Source of the DNA: Gilvimarinus agarilyticus
Lineage (GTDB): Bacteria; Pseudomonadota; Gammaproteobacteria; Pseudomonadales; Cellvibrionaceae
Assembly (NCBI RefSeq): GCF_000832015.1
Contig: NZ_JXCJ01000001.1
Span: 1,848,037 to 1,883,338, forward strand
DNA: 35,302 bases
Direction: 5' to 3'
The notes beneath the pieces are model-generated. The model did no database searches. It was not told where the DNA came from and worked only from the letters and a program-made list of their open reading frames with translations. Below, piece after piece: positions 16,345 through 23,779 of the stretch (position 1 is its first letter; every line of letters begins with the position of its first letter). The position numbers and the translations under genes were made by a program.

Positions 16345-18939
16345 ATGTCAGCTAAGCTTTTTGCGGCCTACCGTTATCTTATTACTCAGCGACCGCTGCT
16401 GGTTATCGCCGCTTTGGTGGCACTCACTATTTTTGCCGCCTTCGGCTTACCCAACTTTAAGCTGGATGCCTCGGCCGACTCGCTCACGCTCGAGAGCGAT
16501 AACTCGCTCGATTACTTTCGCGAAATTAATAAGCGCTATCAAAGTGGCGACTTTTTGGTGGTAACCTACAGCCCCAAAGCGCCCATGTTATCCGATGAAT
16601 CGCTACAAACCTTGCAGTCGTTGCGCGATGAGTTAGCGGCGGTTGAGGGCGTTAAGAATATTAATTCGATTTTAGATGTGCCCTTGCTCTATAGCCCGGT
16701 GCGCAGCCTGGCAGAACAAAAAGAGTCAACCCGGACCTTGATGACACCGGGGGTTGACCGCGAGCAAGCGCGCGAGGAGTTTTTAACCAGCCCCATTTAC
16801 CGCGATACGTTGCTATCGCCCGATAGCTCCACCACGGCCATACAGCTCAACTTACAGGTTAATAATCACTACATTGAGCTGGTGCGCGAGCGCGACGCGC
16901 TGCGGGCTAAAATGCGCGAGCAAGCCCTAACGGATGCCGAGGCTGAGCGGCTAGAGCAGGTAAGTGCCGAGTTTTTGGCCTACCGCACGAAGCTAACCGC
17001 CCGCGACCATGAGCGGGTCGAAGAGATTCGCACGATCCTCAGTGGTTACGACGATAAAGCCGAGGTATTTCTTGGCGGCGTCAGTATGATCACCAACGAT
17101 ATGATCGAGTTTATCCGCAGTGATCTGGTGATCTTTGGCACCGCCATTGTGGTGTTTGTCATTTTGATGCTGGCTATTATTTTTCGTCAGCTGCGTTTTG
17201 TGGTACTGCCGCTGTCGGTGTGTTTAATGGCCGTAGTGATTATGCTGGGGCTGCTGAGCTGGGTGGATTGGCGGCTGACGGTTATCTCCTCTAACTTTGT
17301 GGCCCTGCTGTTGATTATGACGCTGGCTATTACCATTCATTTGGTTGTGCGTTACCGCGAGCTGCATGCCGCTAACCCCGAGTGGTCTCAGGCCGACCTG
17401 GTAATCACCACCGCCAGCCAAATGGTTAAGCCCTGTCTGTACACAGCGCTCACAACAATTGTCGCTTTCGTCTCGCTGGTGGTGAGCGATATTCGCCCGG
17501 TGATCGACTTTGGTTGGATGATGACCATGGGGCTGAGCCTGGCCCTCGTGCTGGCGTTTTTGTTGCTGCCGGCCGGGCTTATGCTGCTTGCCAAAGGCGA
17601 GCCTCGCGATAGCGGCGATAAAACAGCCGCTACCACCATGCGCTTTTCGCGTGTGGCCGAGTTTCACGGGCGCTTGGTTATTGCTGTGGCCCTGGTGGCC
17701 GCGATAATCAGCGGTTACGGAATCTCACTGTTAAAAGTCGAGAACCGGTTTATCGATTACTTCCACTCAGATACCGAAATTTATCAGGGTATGTCGGTTA
17801 TCGATCAGCAGTTGGGCGGTACGGTTAGCCTGGATATTATTATCGATGCCCCTAAGGCAAGCGAGCCGGTTGCTGGCAATGAAACGTCCGCAACCAGCAG
17901 CGAGCCGGGCGCCAGCGATGATCCCTTTGGCGAAGGCGACCCATTTGCCGAGGCACCGGCGGAGCCATCTTTTGGTGACGACCCGTTTGGCGAAGACCCG
18001 TTTGGCGAAGACTCCGCAGGCGAGGCCGCGAGCGGGCAAAGCGAGTGGTTTACCACCGTGTCGCTCGATGCCATCGATCAGCTGCACCGCTACCTGGAGT
18101 CTTTACCCGAGGTGGGTAAGGTTCAATCTTTGGCAACTATGTACGAGGTGGCGCAAGACATTAACGGCGGCCGGCTAAACAACTTTGAGCTCGGTGTAAT
18201 GCGCAATATGTTGTCTGATGATATTCGCGGTTTTTTGGTTGACCCTTATATCTCTGATGCCAATCAGCAAACGCGTATTACCTTGCGGGTAAAAGAAACC
18301 AGCAAAGATTTAAAGCGCGTCGAGTTGGTCGAAAAAATTCGCAACTACGCCATTAACGAGGTGGGCTTTGCACCCGAGCAAGTGCACTTTACCGGCATGC
18401 TGGTGCTGTACAACAACATGCTGCAAAGCTTGTTTCGCTCACAAATTGTGACTTTAGGTGCGGTATTTTTGGGCATTATGTTTATGTTTTTGGTGCTGTT
18501 CCGCTCGCTGACAGTGGCCATTATCTCGCTGCTGCCCAACCTACTGGCGGCCGGTGTGGTGCTGGGTGGCATGGGCTTAACCGGCGTGCCGCTGGATATG
18601 ATGACCATTACCATTGCCGCCATTACCGTCGGCGTCGGCGTCGATCACGCGATTCACTATTTGTACCGCTTTCGCGATGAGCTGCGCCGCTGCGGCGACT
18701 ATGTCGAGGCCATGCACCGCTCCCATGCCTCAATTGGCCGGGCAATGTATTACACGGCGGTGATTATTATTGTCGGCTTCTCGATATTGGCGTTCTCAAA
18801 TTTCATTCCGTCCATTTATTTTGGTTTGCTAACTGCGCTGGCGATGTTTGCCGCGATACTCGGCTCGTTAACCCTGTTGCCTAAGTTGATTTTGTTGACC
18901 AAGCCGTTTGGGCCGGGAGTGGGGGATGGGGGGCGGTAG
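16345..18939 (+). CDS. RND/MMPL-superfamily exporter with an acidic DPFGE-rich insert
   Basis: ATG 16345 (AGGAG upstream, slightly far) gives 864 residues; a longer start at 16279 is less likely. The layout is RND: one N-terminal helix (about 18-36), a large periplasmic loop, five helices (about 260-430), a second single helix (about 455-475), another periplasmic loop, then five helices to the end. The sterol-sensing-like motif TITIAAITVGVGVDHAIHYLYR sits in the last membrane block, and TLAITIHLVVRY is its N-half counterpart. This is the family of HpnN and MmpL-like lipid exporters. The second loop holds a roughly 60-residue low-complexity acidic insert (17880-18040) with four DPFGE/DPFAE units. 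No membrane-fusion or outer-membrane partner is nearby. Cargo is unknown, possibly lipids. Confidence 0.87.
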   Translation: MSAKLFAAYRYLITQRPLLVIAALVALTIFAAFGLPNFKLDASADSLTLESDNSLDYFREINKRYQSGDFLVVTYSPKAPMLSDESLQTLQSLRDELAAVEGVKNINSILDVPLLYSPVRSLAEQKESTRTLMTPGVDREQAREEFLTSPIYRDTLLSPDSSTTAIQLNLQVNNHYIELVRERDALRAKMREQALTDAEAERLEQVSAEFLAYRTKLTARDHERVEEIRTILSGYDDKAEVFLGGVSMITNDMIEFIRSDLVIFGTAIVVFVILMLAIIFRQLRFVVLPLSVCLMAVVIMLGLLSWVDWRLTVISSNFVALLLIMTLAITIHLVVRYRELHAANPEWSQADLVITTASQMVKPCLYTALTTIVAFVSLVVSDIRPVIDFGWMMTMGLSLALVLAFLLLPAGLMLLAKGEPRDSGDKTAATTMRFSRVAEFHGRLVIAVALVAAIISGYGISLLKVENRFIDYFHSDTEIYQGMSVIDQQLGGTVSLDIIIDAPKASEPVAGNETSATSSEPGASDDPFGEGDPFAEAPAEPSFGDDPFGEDPFGEDSAGEAASGQSEWFTTVSLDAIDQLHRYLESLPEVGKVQSLATMYEVAQDINGGRLNNFELGVMRNMLSDDIRGFLVDPYISDANQQTRITLRVKETSKDLKRVELVEKIRNYAINEVGFAPEQVHFTGMLVLYNNMLQSLFRSQIVTLGAVFLGIMFMFLVLFRSLTVAIISLLPNLLAAGVVLGGMGLTGVPLDMMTITIAAITVGVGVDHAIHYLYRFRDELRRCGDYVEAMHRSHASIGRAMYYTAVIIIVGFSILAFSNFIPSIYFGLLTALAMFAAILGSLTLLPKLILLTKPFGPGVGDGGR

Positions 18940-18964
18940 TGGGTTGGTGCTGCTAGTCGGTTTT

Positions 18965-19297
18965 TTCGGCATGCTGGCCTTGAGCCGGTATCCAGTGGCT
19001 TGGTTAGCTACGAAGTGATTCTGTGCTAAACGATTGCATTGGTTGACTACTGCCTTGTGTGCCCTCGGTCGCCGGGCGGGCGAGTGACTTTTCTGTTTGG
19101 CCAGAAAAGTAACCAAAAGAGGCCACCCCGGCATCTCAGCCCTAACGGGTCCCCTCGCTCCAGCCGATTTTAGCGGGCCGTCTCGACAGTGCGTCCCTGC
19201 ACTGACGAGACTTGCGTGAGCGTCCTGCTCACTTACCCACTAAAATAGTCCTCCGCTCGGCTGGCTGCAGGGGATCTAAAGACGGTACTTCGTAGCT
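18965..19297. repeat. Structured tandem repeat unit, copy 1 (complete)
   Basis: The unit begins with a palindrome (GCTGGC-CTTGA-GCCGGT type). It continues with a 292-bp block bounded by an 11-bp inverted repeat, AGCTACGAAGT (19006-19016) and ACTTCGTAGCT (19287-19297). Inside are nested pairs: GTGACTTTTCTG/CAGAAAAGTAAC (19084-19113), CCCCT/AGGGG, CCAGCCGA/TCGGCTGG, ATTTTAGCGGG/CCCACTAAAAT, and within these two small hairpins CAGTGC/GCACTG and GTGAGC/GCTCAC with loops GTCCCT and GTCCT. There is no credible ORF. Whole-unit folding points to a structured RNA or a MITE-like, hairpin-rich mobile repeat. Confidence 0.85.
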
Positions 19298-19334
19298 GAC
19301 GGGGCCGGCCCGTGCTGCGTTTGTTTGTCTATTT

Positions 19335-19666
19335 CGTCATACCGGCCTTGAGCCGGTATCCAGTGGCTTTGTTAGCTACGAAGTGATTCGGTGCTATATG
19401 GTTGCTTTGGTTGACTACTGCCTTGTGTGCCCTCGGTCGCCGGGCGGGCGAGTGACTTTTCTGTTTGGCCAGAAAAGTCACCAAAAGAGGCCACCCCGGC
19501 ATCTCAGCCCTTCGGGTCCCCTCGCTCCGGCCGATTTTAGCGGGCCGCATCGACACGCCGTCCATGGCGTGACGATAGCTTGCGTACGCGTCCATGCGTA
19601 CTTACCCACTAAAATAGGCCTCCGCTCGGCTGGCTGCAGGGGATCTAAAGGCGGTACTTCGTAGGT
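19335..19666. repeat. Structured tandem repeat unit, copy 2 (complete)
   Basis: The second copy starts 368 bp after the first and is highly similar over most of its length. The palindrome is perfect here (ATACCGGC-CTTGA-GCCGGTAT), as is GTGACTTTTCTG/CAGAAAAGTCAC (19452-19481). The terminal inverted repeat is CTACGAAGT/ACTTCGTAG (19376-19384, 19656-19664). The two apical hairpins have different sequences from copy 1 (CACGCC/GGCGTG and GTACGC/GCGTAC) yet remain fully paired around a GTCCAT loop. Confidence 0.85.
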
Positions 19667-19703
19667 GGCTTGATCGACAACGGCTACCTCAACTGCTCTA
19701 CTT

Positions 19704-19815
19704 CGTCATACCGGTCTTGAGCCGGTATCCAGTGGCTTTGTTAGCTACGAAGTGTTTTGGTGCTATACGGCTGCATTGGTTGACCACTGCCTTGTGTGCC
19801 CTCAGTCGTCGATTG
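19704..19815. repeat. Structured tandem repeat unit, copy 3 (truncated)
   Basis: The third copy begins 369 bp after copy 2 with CGTCATACCGG and has the left inverted repeat AGCTACGAAGT (19743-19753). Similarity fades after about 19811, where GCCCTCGGTCGCCGGGCGGG of the other copies becomes GCCCTCAGTCGTCGATTGGG. The right two-thirds of the unit is missing and an AT-richer stretch follows, as if an insertion or deletion had cut it. Confidence 0.8.
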
Positions 19816-20346
19816 GGTATTCAGCGTTATCCCCGTATTCCCGGCTTGGCATAAAAATCATTATCGGTTAGTATCGGTGGATAAAAGCGCTTACATAATA
19901 TCGACGCGTATTAAGACGGAGAGCAGTGTTTAAATGGAGGTTTGCTTTAAGTTCCTTTCTCCCTTATCACCAAAACGCGCAATCGCGCGCTTATTGCGAG
20001 CAGGATCACTTTTAAATTGCAAAAATAGCTCGCACTGGTTTTTAATTTAATTAAAAACAAAGGCTTACGTTGCGGATGCTGTGTTCATTGTTAATGAGTT
20101 GGGTTGCCAGCGACAAATAGTGCCGGCTTACTTTGACTTTTTAAGATAAGCGGTTTGGTGGTTTTTTCATTTTAAAGTCAGTGGGGTGTGTCTTGCTGCT
20201 AAAGTGTATTCTGAAAGAAATAGGTTGCCGGGCGCACTTTTCAACTCGCACACTAATAAACTGTTATCCAGATTTCCCATGAATCGCGCTTTTGCCTGTG
20301 AAGTGCACTCAAGAGGCAAACTGGATATACCGAAGGAATTCTAGAG
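19816..20346. other. AT-rich intergenic stretch before the cassette-like genes
   Basis: This 531-bp stretch is without a gene. It is visibly lower in G+C than the flanks and contains a short GCGC-rich palindromic patch near 19977-20000. A Shine-Dalgarno AAGGA (20333-20337) precedes the next ATG by 9 nt. No attI site, integrase fragment or tRNA gene could be recognised. The promoter of the following gene should lie here but is not clear. Confidence 0.5.
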
Positions 20347-21528
20347 ATGACGCTATCGGATGACAAAACAGCGACTGTAGGTAGTGTTCGCAATATTGGT
20401 GAGCCGCTACGGTTTCATAATATAGAGTCACTGACTGGGTTTTCAGCAGAGCCTGCAAAGGGTGGGCAAAACATCAAAATATGGACTAGATTGGCTTTAA
20501 CGTCGGACGAACCGTTGTTTCATCGGCTAGTTGATAGTCTTGCGGGTGTGATTAATCACATGGCCAATCAGGCTGGCATCGCCGTCAATCTTCGCAGCGC
20601 AGACACGGCGCTCCTTATCTTGAAGTCCGATAATAGCGCTGAACTATGGCTAGATAAGGCGGCGGTTAGCTTTAAATGTGTGGTTAATCGATCCATGAAA
20701 GCTGGCACCGTAATTTTTGAGCGTGACATCGCGGATGTGAGGGGCATGGGATTTCCATGTGTGGAAATTGGAGAGAAAGACAAGGTTCTTTGCTTGTTTC
20801 GGCAAGACTGGCGCTTTGGTTTCGCATTTGACATGAATCCCGATGAGAAGCTTGATCTGCAAGAGTTTGAAACTACGCTAGGTACGCTATACCGACAAAT
20901 GCGCTACAAGCACCTATATGATGCTCTTGATAACGTAGCGCTTTTTGATCGATTGCTGCTTTCAGGGTGGTTCCCATTTGCAGAAATTATTACTTCTGAG
21001 TTTAAGGAGGTTCTTAATCACTGCGAAGCTGGCTTTGATTTAGAGGAGATAGAAGAAAAGCTTATTAAAAACTTTGATGAGAAGCGCATGGAGAGAATCC
21101 TAGAGCGTTGGCTTGCTAAACCACACTTTGGTGTTAAGCAAGAACTACTGAAAGCCGCAATAGCAGCCTTCAATAATCGTGAACCCATAGCTGTAATAAA
21201 GATTATTCTTACCGAAATAGAGGGTGTTCTCAATGAGGCGCATCGAGCCGCTCACAACGGGCAAGGGGCAAAACTCAAAGGTCTGCTAGGATTTGCAGAG
21301 CAATCCGCTGAAAGAAAAGCGGGTGGATCTAACACATTATTGTTCCCAAAAGCATTTGGCCGATATTTGAGTGAGTTTACATTTGCAAACTTCGATCCGG
21401 TTACTAAAACAGGAGGTTCGAACTCTCGTCACGCAGTTGGCCATGGTGCGGCAACGCAGGAAAGCTACACGATAACACGCGCACTGCAGGCTGTTCTCAC
21501 TTTGGACCAGCTTGCCTTTTATACGTGA
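20347..21528 (+). CDS. Unknown protein with C-terminal RxxxxH (HEPN-like) motif
   Basis: I do not recognise the 393-residue protein as a whole. Its last 35 residues contain NSRHAVGHG (R361-x4-H366) followed by a helix ending TRALQAVLTLDQLAFY. This pattern closes many HEPN-type and abortive-infection-like proteins and is the catalytic RNase motif in active HEPN domains. The first 200 residues are alpha/beta with no clear family. Residues 200-300 are highly helical and acidic-basic. There is no signal peptide or membrane helix. It has lower G+C and different codon use from the flanking core genes, and an attC-like site follows 48 bp after its stop, so it is probably an acquired cassette gene. 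A role in phage defence or toxicity is plausible but is inference only. Confidence 0.75.
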   Translation: MTLSDDKTATVGSVRNIGEPLRFHNIESLTGFSAEPAKGGQNIKIWTRLALTSDEPLFHRLVDSLAGVINHMANQAGIAVNLRSADTALLILKSDNSAELWLDKAAVSFKCVVNRSMKAGTVIFERDIADVRGMGFPCVEIGEKDKVLCLFRQDWRFGFAFDMNPDEKLDLQEFETTLGTLYRQMRYKHLYDALDNVALFDRLLLSGWFPFAEIITSEFKEVLNHCEAGFDLEEIEEKLIKNFDEKRMERILERWLAKPHFGVKQELLKAAIAAFNNREPIAVIKIILTEIEGVLNEAHRAAHNGQGAKLKGLLGFAEQSAERKAGGSNTLLFPKAFGRYLSEFTFANFDPVTKTGGSNSRHAVGHGAATQESYTITRALQAVLTLDQLAFYT

Positions 21529-21575
21529 GATAAGTTGCCGCTGTTTATTAAGATTAAGGATCGGCGAATGTACAA

Positions 21576-21653
21576 GCATAACAAGGCCATTAAATCCGCT
21601 CCCTCTGGTCGCCGGACGCTCGCAAGCTCGCGCCGTTTATGGCAACGTTAATC
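21576..21653 (+). other. attC-like integron recombination site 1
   Basis: The 78-bp site has an R''-like box GCATAAC at 21576-21582, a spacer AA, then GGCCATTAAAT. On the 3' side is GTTTATGGC, spacer AAC, and an R'-like box GTTAATC at 21647-21653. GCCAT-T-AAA pairs with TTTATGGC, leaving one extrahelical T, the asymmetric bulge that integron integrases need. TAAC pairs with GTTA. The core boxes deviate slightly from RYYYAAC and GTTRRRY. Confidence 0.65.
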
Positions 21654-21671
21654 GGACGTAAGGTACATCCA

Positions 21672-22100
21672 GTGAATAGAATCAGAAACGACTTTTTTGC
21701 AGGTCTCCTCCCCGGACTAACTCTCGGTGCCTTGAGCATTGTAGGTATAGGCTTTACGTCGGCAATAGCTGTCCCCAAGGCAGTTGCTAGCTCTTCTGTG
21801 CTACTAGTGCTCTGGCAAGTGCTGGTAGTTCAATTTATCGGCATAGGGGTTGGGGCCGCTCTCCTTTCTTATATCTCGATGTGGTCTTTTGGTAAGAGCT
21901 GGTTGATTACTGGCGGCTTGATCGTGCTTTCGACTTATGGATACATAATAGCTCGTCATGGCGTGCCTGATCTTGAAAGTTCTCTGGGGTCGGCTATTCA
22001 TTTTGCTGTTTTGATAGCGAGCATTTTCGCGGGTACGTACCTGGCTCATCGAAAGCTTAACAAGTCGCTCAAAGGCGACGCCGAGGGCGGCGCGCGTTAG
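21672..22100 (+). CDS. Small membrane protein in cassette-like gene
   Basis: The 142-residue protein (start GTG 21672, with GTAAGG 8 nt upstream) has about four hydrophobic helices, at roughly 8-40, 45-72, 77-96 and 108-130 (for example LVLWQVLVVQFIGIGVGAAL), and a charged C-terminal tail. The longer ATG start at 21639 would begin inside the attC-like site and is less likely. I do not recognise the family. The 3' end of the ORF reads into the next attC-like site, and its TAG stop is part of the GTTAGAT core box, a common arrangement in integron cassettes. Confidence 0.65.
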   Translation: MNRIRNDFFAGLLPGLTLGALSIVGIGFTSAIAVPKAVASSSVLLVLWQVLVVQFIGIGVGAALLSYISMWSFGKSWLITGGLIVLSTYGYIIARHGVPDLESSLGSAIHFAVLIASIFAGTYLAHRKLNKSLKGDAEGGAR

Positions 22101-22102
22101 AT
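22055..22102 (+). other. attC-like integron recombination site 2 (short)
   Basis: The R'' box GCTTAAC (22055-22061, fits RYYYAAC) is followed by AAGTCGCTCAA and a G+C-rich centre, then the R' box GTTAGAT (22096-22102, fits GTTRRRY). The left half closely resembles classic 59-base elements (AACAAGTCGTTCAA). The L' half expected before GCGTTAGAT is missing, so at 48 bp this is a shortened site. The next gene starts 4 bp after the core box. Confidence 0.7.
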
Positions 22103-22106
22103 TAGC

Positions 22107-22433
22107 ATGAAATATCCAGTGACTCCCGATGGGCGGTACATGGTGGTTCGCGGGCGGTTGTGGCGCGTCGCCAATCCGCATCTTTCTGAGCCCGAGCGTG
22201 CCTCTTATGTCCAAAATCTGATGAGCGCTCGCCGCGAGGTCAAGGCGGCCAAGGCTGCAAGTGACGATGCCCGTCTGGCCGCAGCGCGACGCTCGGTGAA
22301 TGATGCGAAGGTGGCTCTAGGTGAGCGCGGGCCTGTGTGGTGGCAAGACGGCACTAAGGACTTCAATCGCCATCTTGTCCAGAACACTCCCTACCGGGAG
22401 TGGCACGAGCGGCTTAACGAGCCGAAGGCCTAA
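22107..22433 (+). CDS. Small conserved protein of integron-cassette type, function unknown
   Basis: The 108-residue protein starts MKYPVTPDGRYMVVRGRLWR and ends near GPVWWQDGTKDFNRHLVQNT. I recognise this as a widespread conserved hypothetical family found in many proteobacteria, on chromosomes and in gene cassettes. It has a central alanine-rich helical region (RREVKAAKAASDDARLAAAR) and no membrane segment or known catalytic motif. The gene starts 4 bp after a GTTAGAT core box, and its stop overlaps a GCCTAAC box, so it fills one cassette exactly. No Shine-Dalgarno is visible, as in many cassettes. Confidence 0.82.
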   Translation: MKYPVTPDGRYMVVRGRLWRVANPHLSEPERASYVQNLMSARREVKAAKAASDDARLAAARRSVNDAKVALGERGPVWWQDGTKDFNRHLVQNTPYREWHERLNEPKA

Positions 22434-22616
22434 CAAGACAATATTGTCGGATAATATCTCCGCGGCTTCGCCACTCCAAAATTGCCGCAAATTTATGTCG
22501 TCTCTCACAATACTAAAAAATAATTTAATAAAAAGCGGTAGAGCAATGCACCCGCTAGGGCTGCTAAAAGCACTGATTTATTCGGTCATTCGGACGTATA
22601 AAGATTCGCGTTAGCT
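22428..22616 (+). other. attC-like site 3, left half clear, right boundary uncertain
   Basis: GCCTAAC (22428-22434) fits the RYYYAAC box and is followed by AAGACAATATTGTCGG and CTCCGCGGCTTCGCC, typical of an attC left arm. GCGGC near 22462 can pair with GCCGC near 22485. No good GTTRRRY box follows within 90 bp. The next GTTA core, GTTAGCT, is at 22610-22616 (one mismatch). So either the site is degenerate and ends near 22500, or a mini-cassette lies between 22495 and 22616. Confidence 0.5.
22495..22614 (+). CDS. Possible 39-codon ORF between attC-like boxes (doubtful)
   Basis: An ATG at 22495 opens 39 codons (MSSLTILKNNLIKSGRAM, then HPLGLLKALIYSVIR) that stop within the GTTAG of the last core box, as the second cassette ORF does. 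There is no clear ribosome-binding site. It may be chance or the remnant of a minimal cassette. Confidence 0.2.
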   Translation: MSSLTILKNNLIKSGRAMHPLGLLKALIYSVIRTYKDSR

Positions 22617-22625
22617 GGTAGCTCT

Positions 22626-22665
22626 AATAAAAAAGGGCCAAATCAAAACATTGATCTGGCCCTTT
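22626..22665 (-). terminator. Rho-independent terminator of the DUF3014 gene
   Basis: AAAGGGCCAAATCA (22632-22645) pairs with TGATCTGGCCCTTT (22652-22665), one mismatch, 6-nt loop. On the minus strand the stem is followed by TTTTTTA. It lies about 50 bp after the DUF3014 stop and also bounds the cassette region on its right. Confidence 0.85.
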
Positions 22666-22712
22666 CGTTACCCGTTAACCATTCTCCGTTTCCCGTCAAT
22701 CAACGCCCCCCG

Positions 22713-23561
22713 CTAATCAATCTTCTCCAACTCCACCTTCAACTCTTCCAAATACGCTTTAACCCGCTTGCGATTCTCGGGCCCCATGCGCAGCATGAGT
22801 TTTTGTGGGTCGGGTAGGGCTTCGAGTTTGGGGTCGGCGAAGGTGTACATGACCGCTGGGCGCTGTAGCGTTAGCGGTTTGTTTACCTCGGGGGTGGCGA
22901 GCATGTTATTGATCGCGTTTAGCGCAACTTCTTTAAAGTCGCCTTCAAGGCCTTGCTCGGCGTAGGCTTCGTTAAAGATGGGTGCCATTTCTTGGTACAT
23001 GCTGGCGAGTGTCGCCGGTTCGATGGATTCCATCAGTTTTAAGTGGCGCTCGTAGCGTTGGTAATTGTCTTCGGTTAAGCGGTACTCGGCGTCGGGGCCG
23101 CTGGTGGTTTCGATTACCTTCATGGTGGGCAGGGGCGACATAACCGGGCGGTACTGGTTGACCAGACGATTGTCGGCCACGCCGATGACGGCGCGCACAG
23201 TTTTGCGCACGACTTCATCGGGCACGATCAGGCCTATGAGGGGCGCTTCGATTTCTGGGCTTAGTTGCTCGTTGACAAATTCGTCGCTGCTGTCCAGTGG
23301 CGGCAGCTCGATTTCGGGCTCGGGTGGCTCGACTTCGGCGACGGGTTCTGGTTCAGCCTGAGGCTCTGGCTCTGGCATGGGGGCCGGTTTGGGCTCGGGC
23401 GCGGGGGCGACAGGTTCGGGCGCTACCGCGGGGGGAGCAGGGGTTAATTCGGGCTCGGGGGCGGAGCTTTGATACCAGTAAATAAAGCCCGCCAGTAGCA
23501 CTATAACGATAACCGCAATCACTAACACGACTGTGTTATTGGGTGCCTTGCTCTCACTCAT
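22713..23561 (-). CDS. DUF3014-family membrane-anchored protein
   Basis: ATG 23561 with AGGTGG 6 nt upstream gives 282 residues. One N-terminal helix (VVLVIAVIVIVLLAGFIYWY) is followed by a roughly 60-residue Pro/Glu/Ala-rich spacer (EPEPQAEPEPVAEVEPPEPE) and then the DUF3014 domain: LIVPDEVVRKTVRAVIGVAD, YRLTEDNYQRYERHL, NAINNMLATPEV, PKLEALPDPQKLMLRMGPEN. Topology predicts a periplasmic domain held off the inner membrane by the spacer. The function of the family is unknown. It is monocistronic and ends at the terminator at 22626-22665. Confidence 0.88.
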   Translation of the reverse strand: MSESKAPNNTVVLVIAVIVIVLLAGFIYWYQSSAPEPELTPAPPAVAPEPVAPAPEPKPAPMPEPEPQAEPEPVAEVEPPEPEIELPPLDSSDEFVNEQLSPEIEAPLIGLIVPDEVVRKTVRAVIGVADNRLVNQYRPVMSPLPTMKVIETTSGPDAEYRLTEDNYQRYERHLKLMESIEPATLASMYQEMAPIFNEAYAEQGLEGDFKEVALNAINNMLATPEVNKPLTLQRPAVMYTFADPKLEALPDPQKLMLRMGPENRKRVKAYLEELKVELEKID

Positions 23562-23779
23562 ATGTCCCACCTGATTATTACAACATTGTTGTTTGGTTTT
23601 ATCGTTTAGCCAATAAGGGCAATAACTTACCTGCGATAAAAACCAAAAGGCTAGCTTAACTTTGCGTTACGCGCGCCACTATTACAAGTATTAGAAGGTG
23701 AATTAATGTGATGGTTCGAATTTTTGGCGCATTTTATTTCGAAGCGGAAAATAGCCCGAGATTGGTGCATCGCAGCCGC

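Noticed and set aside
18868-19134. Minus-strand ORF containing VTFLAKQKSHSPARRPRAHKAV, and its twin at 19329-19595.
   Set aside because: Both are translations of the structured repeat. They depend on the hairpin sequence, lack ribosome-binding sites, and such ORFs are a frequent false annotation of dispersed repeats.
18965-19815. CRISPR array or rRNA/tRNA cluster as explanation of the tandem repeats.
   Set aside because: The 368-bp period, the long conserved units and the absence of short repeats with unique spacers do not fit a CRISPR array. No rRNA or tRNA sequence is recognisable.
20085-20100. GTTAATG as a possible attI or attC core box before the first cassette-like gene.
   Set aside because: It does not fit GTTRRRY, no paired box or arm symmetry lies nearby, and it is 250 bp away from the gene start.
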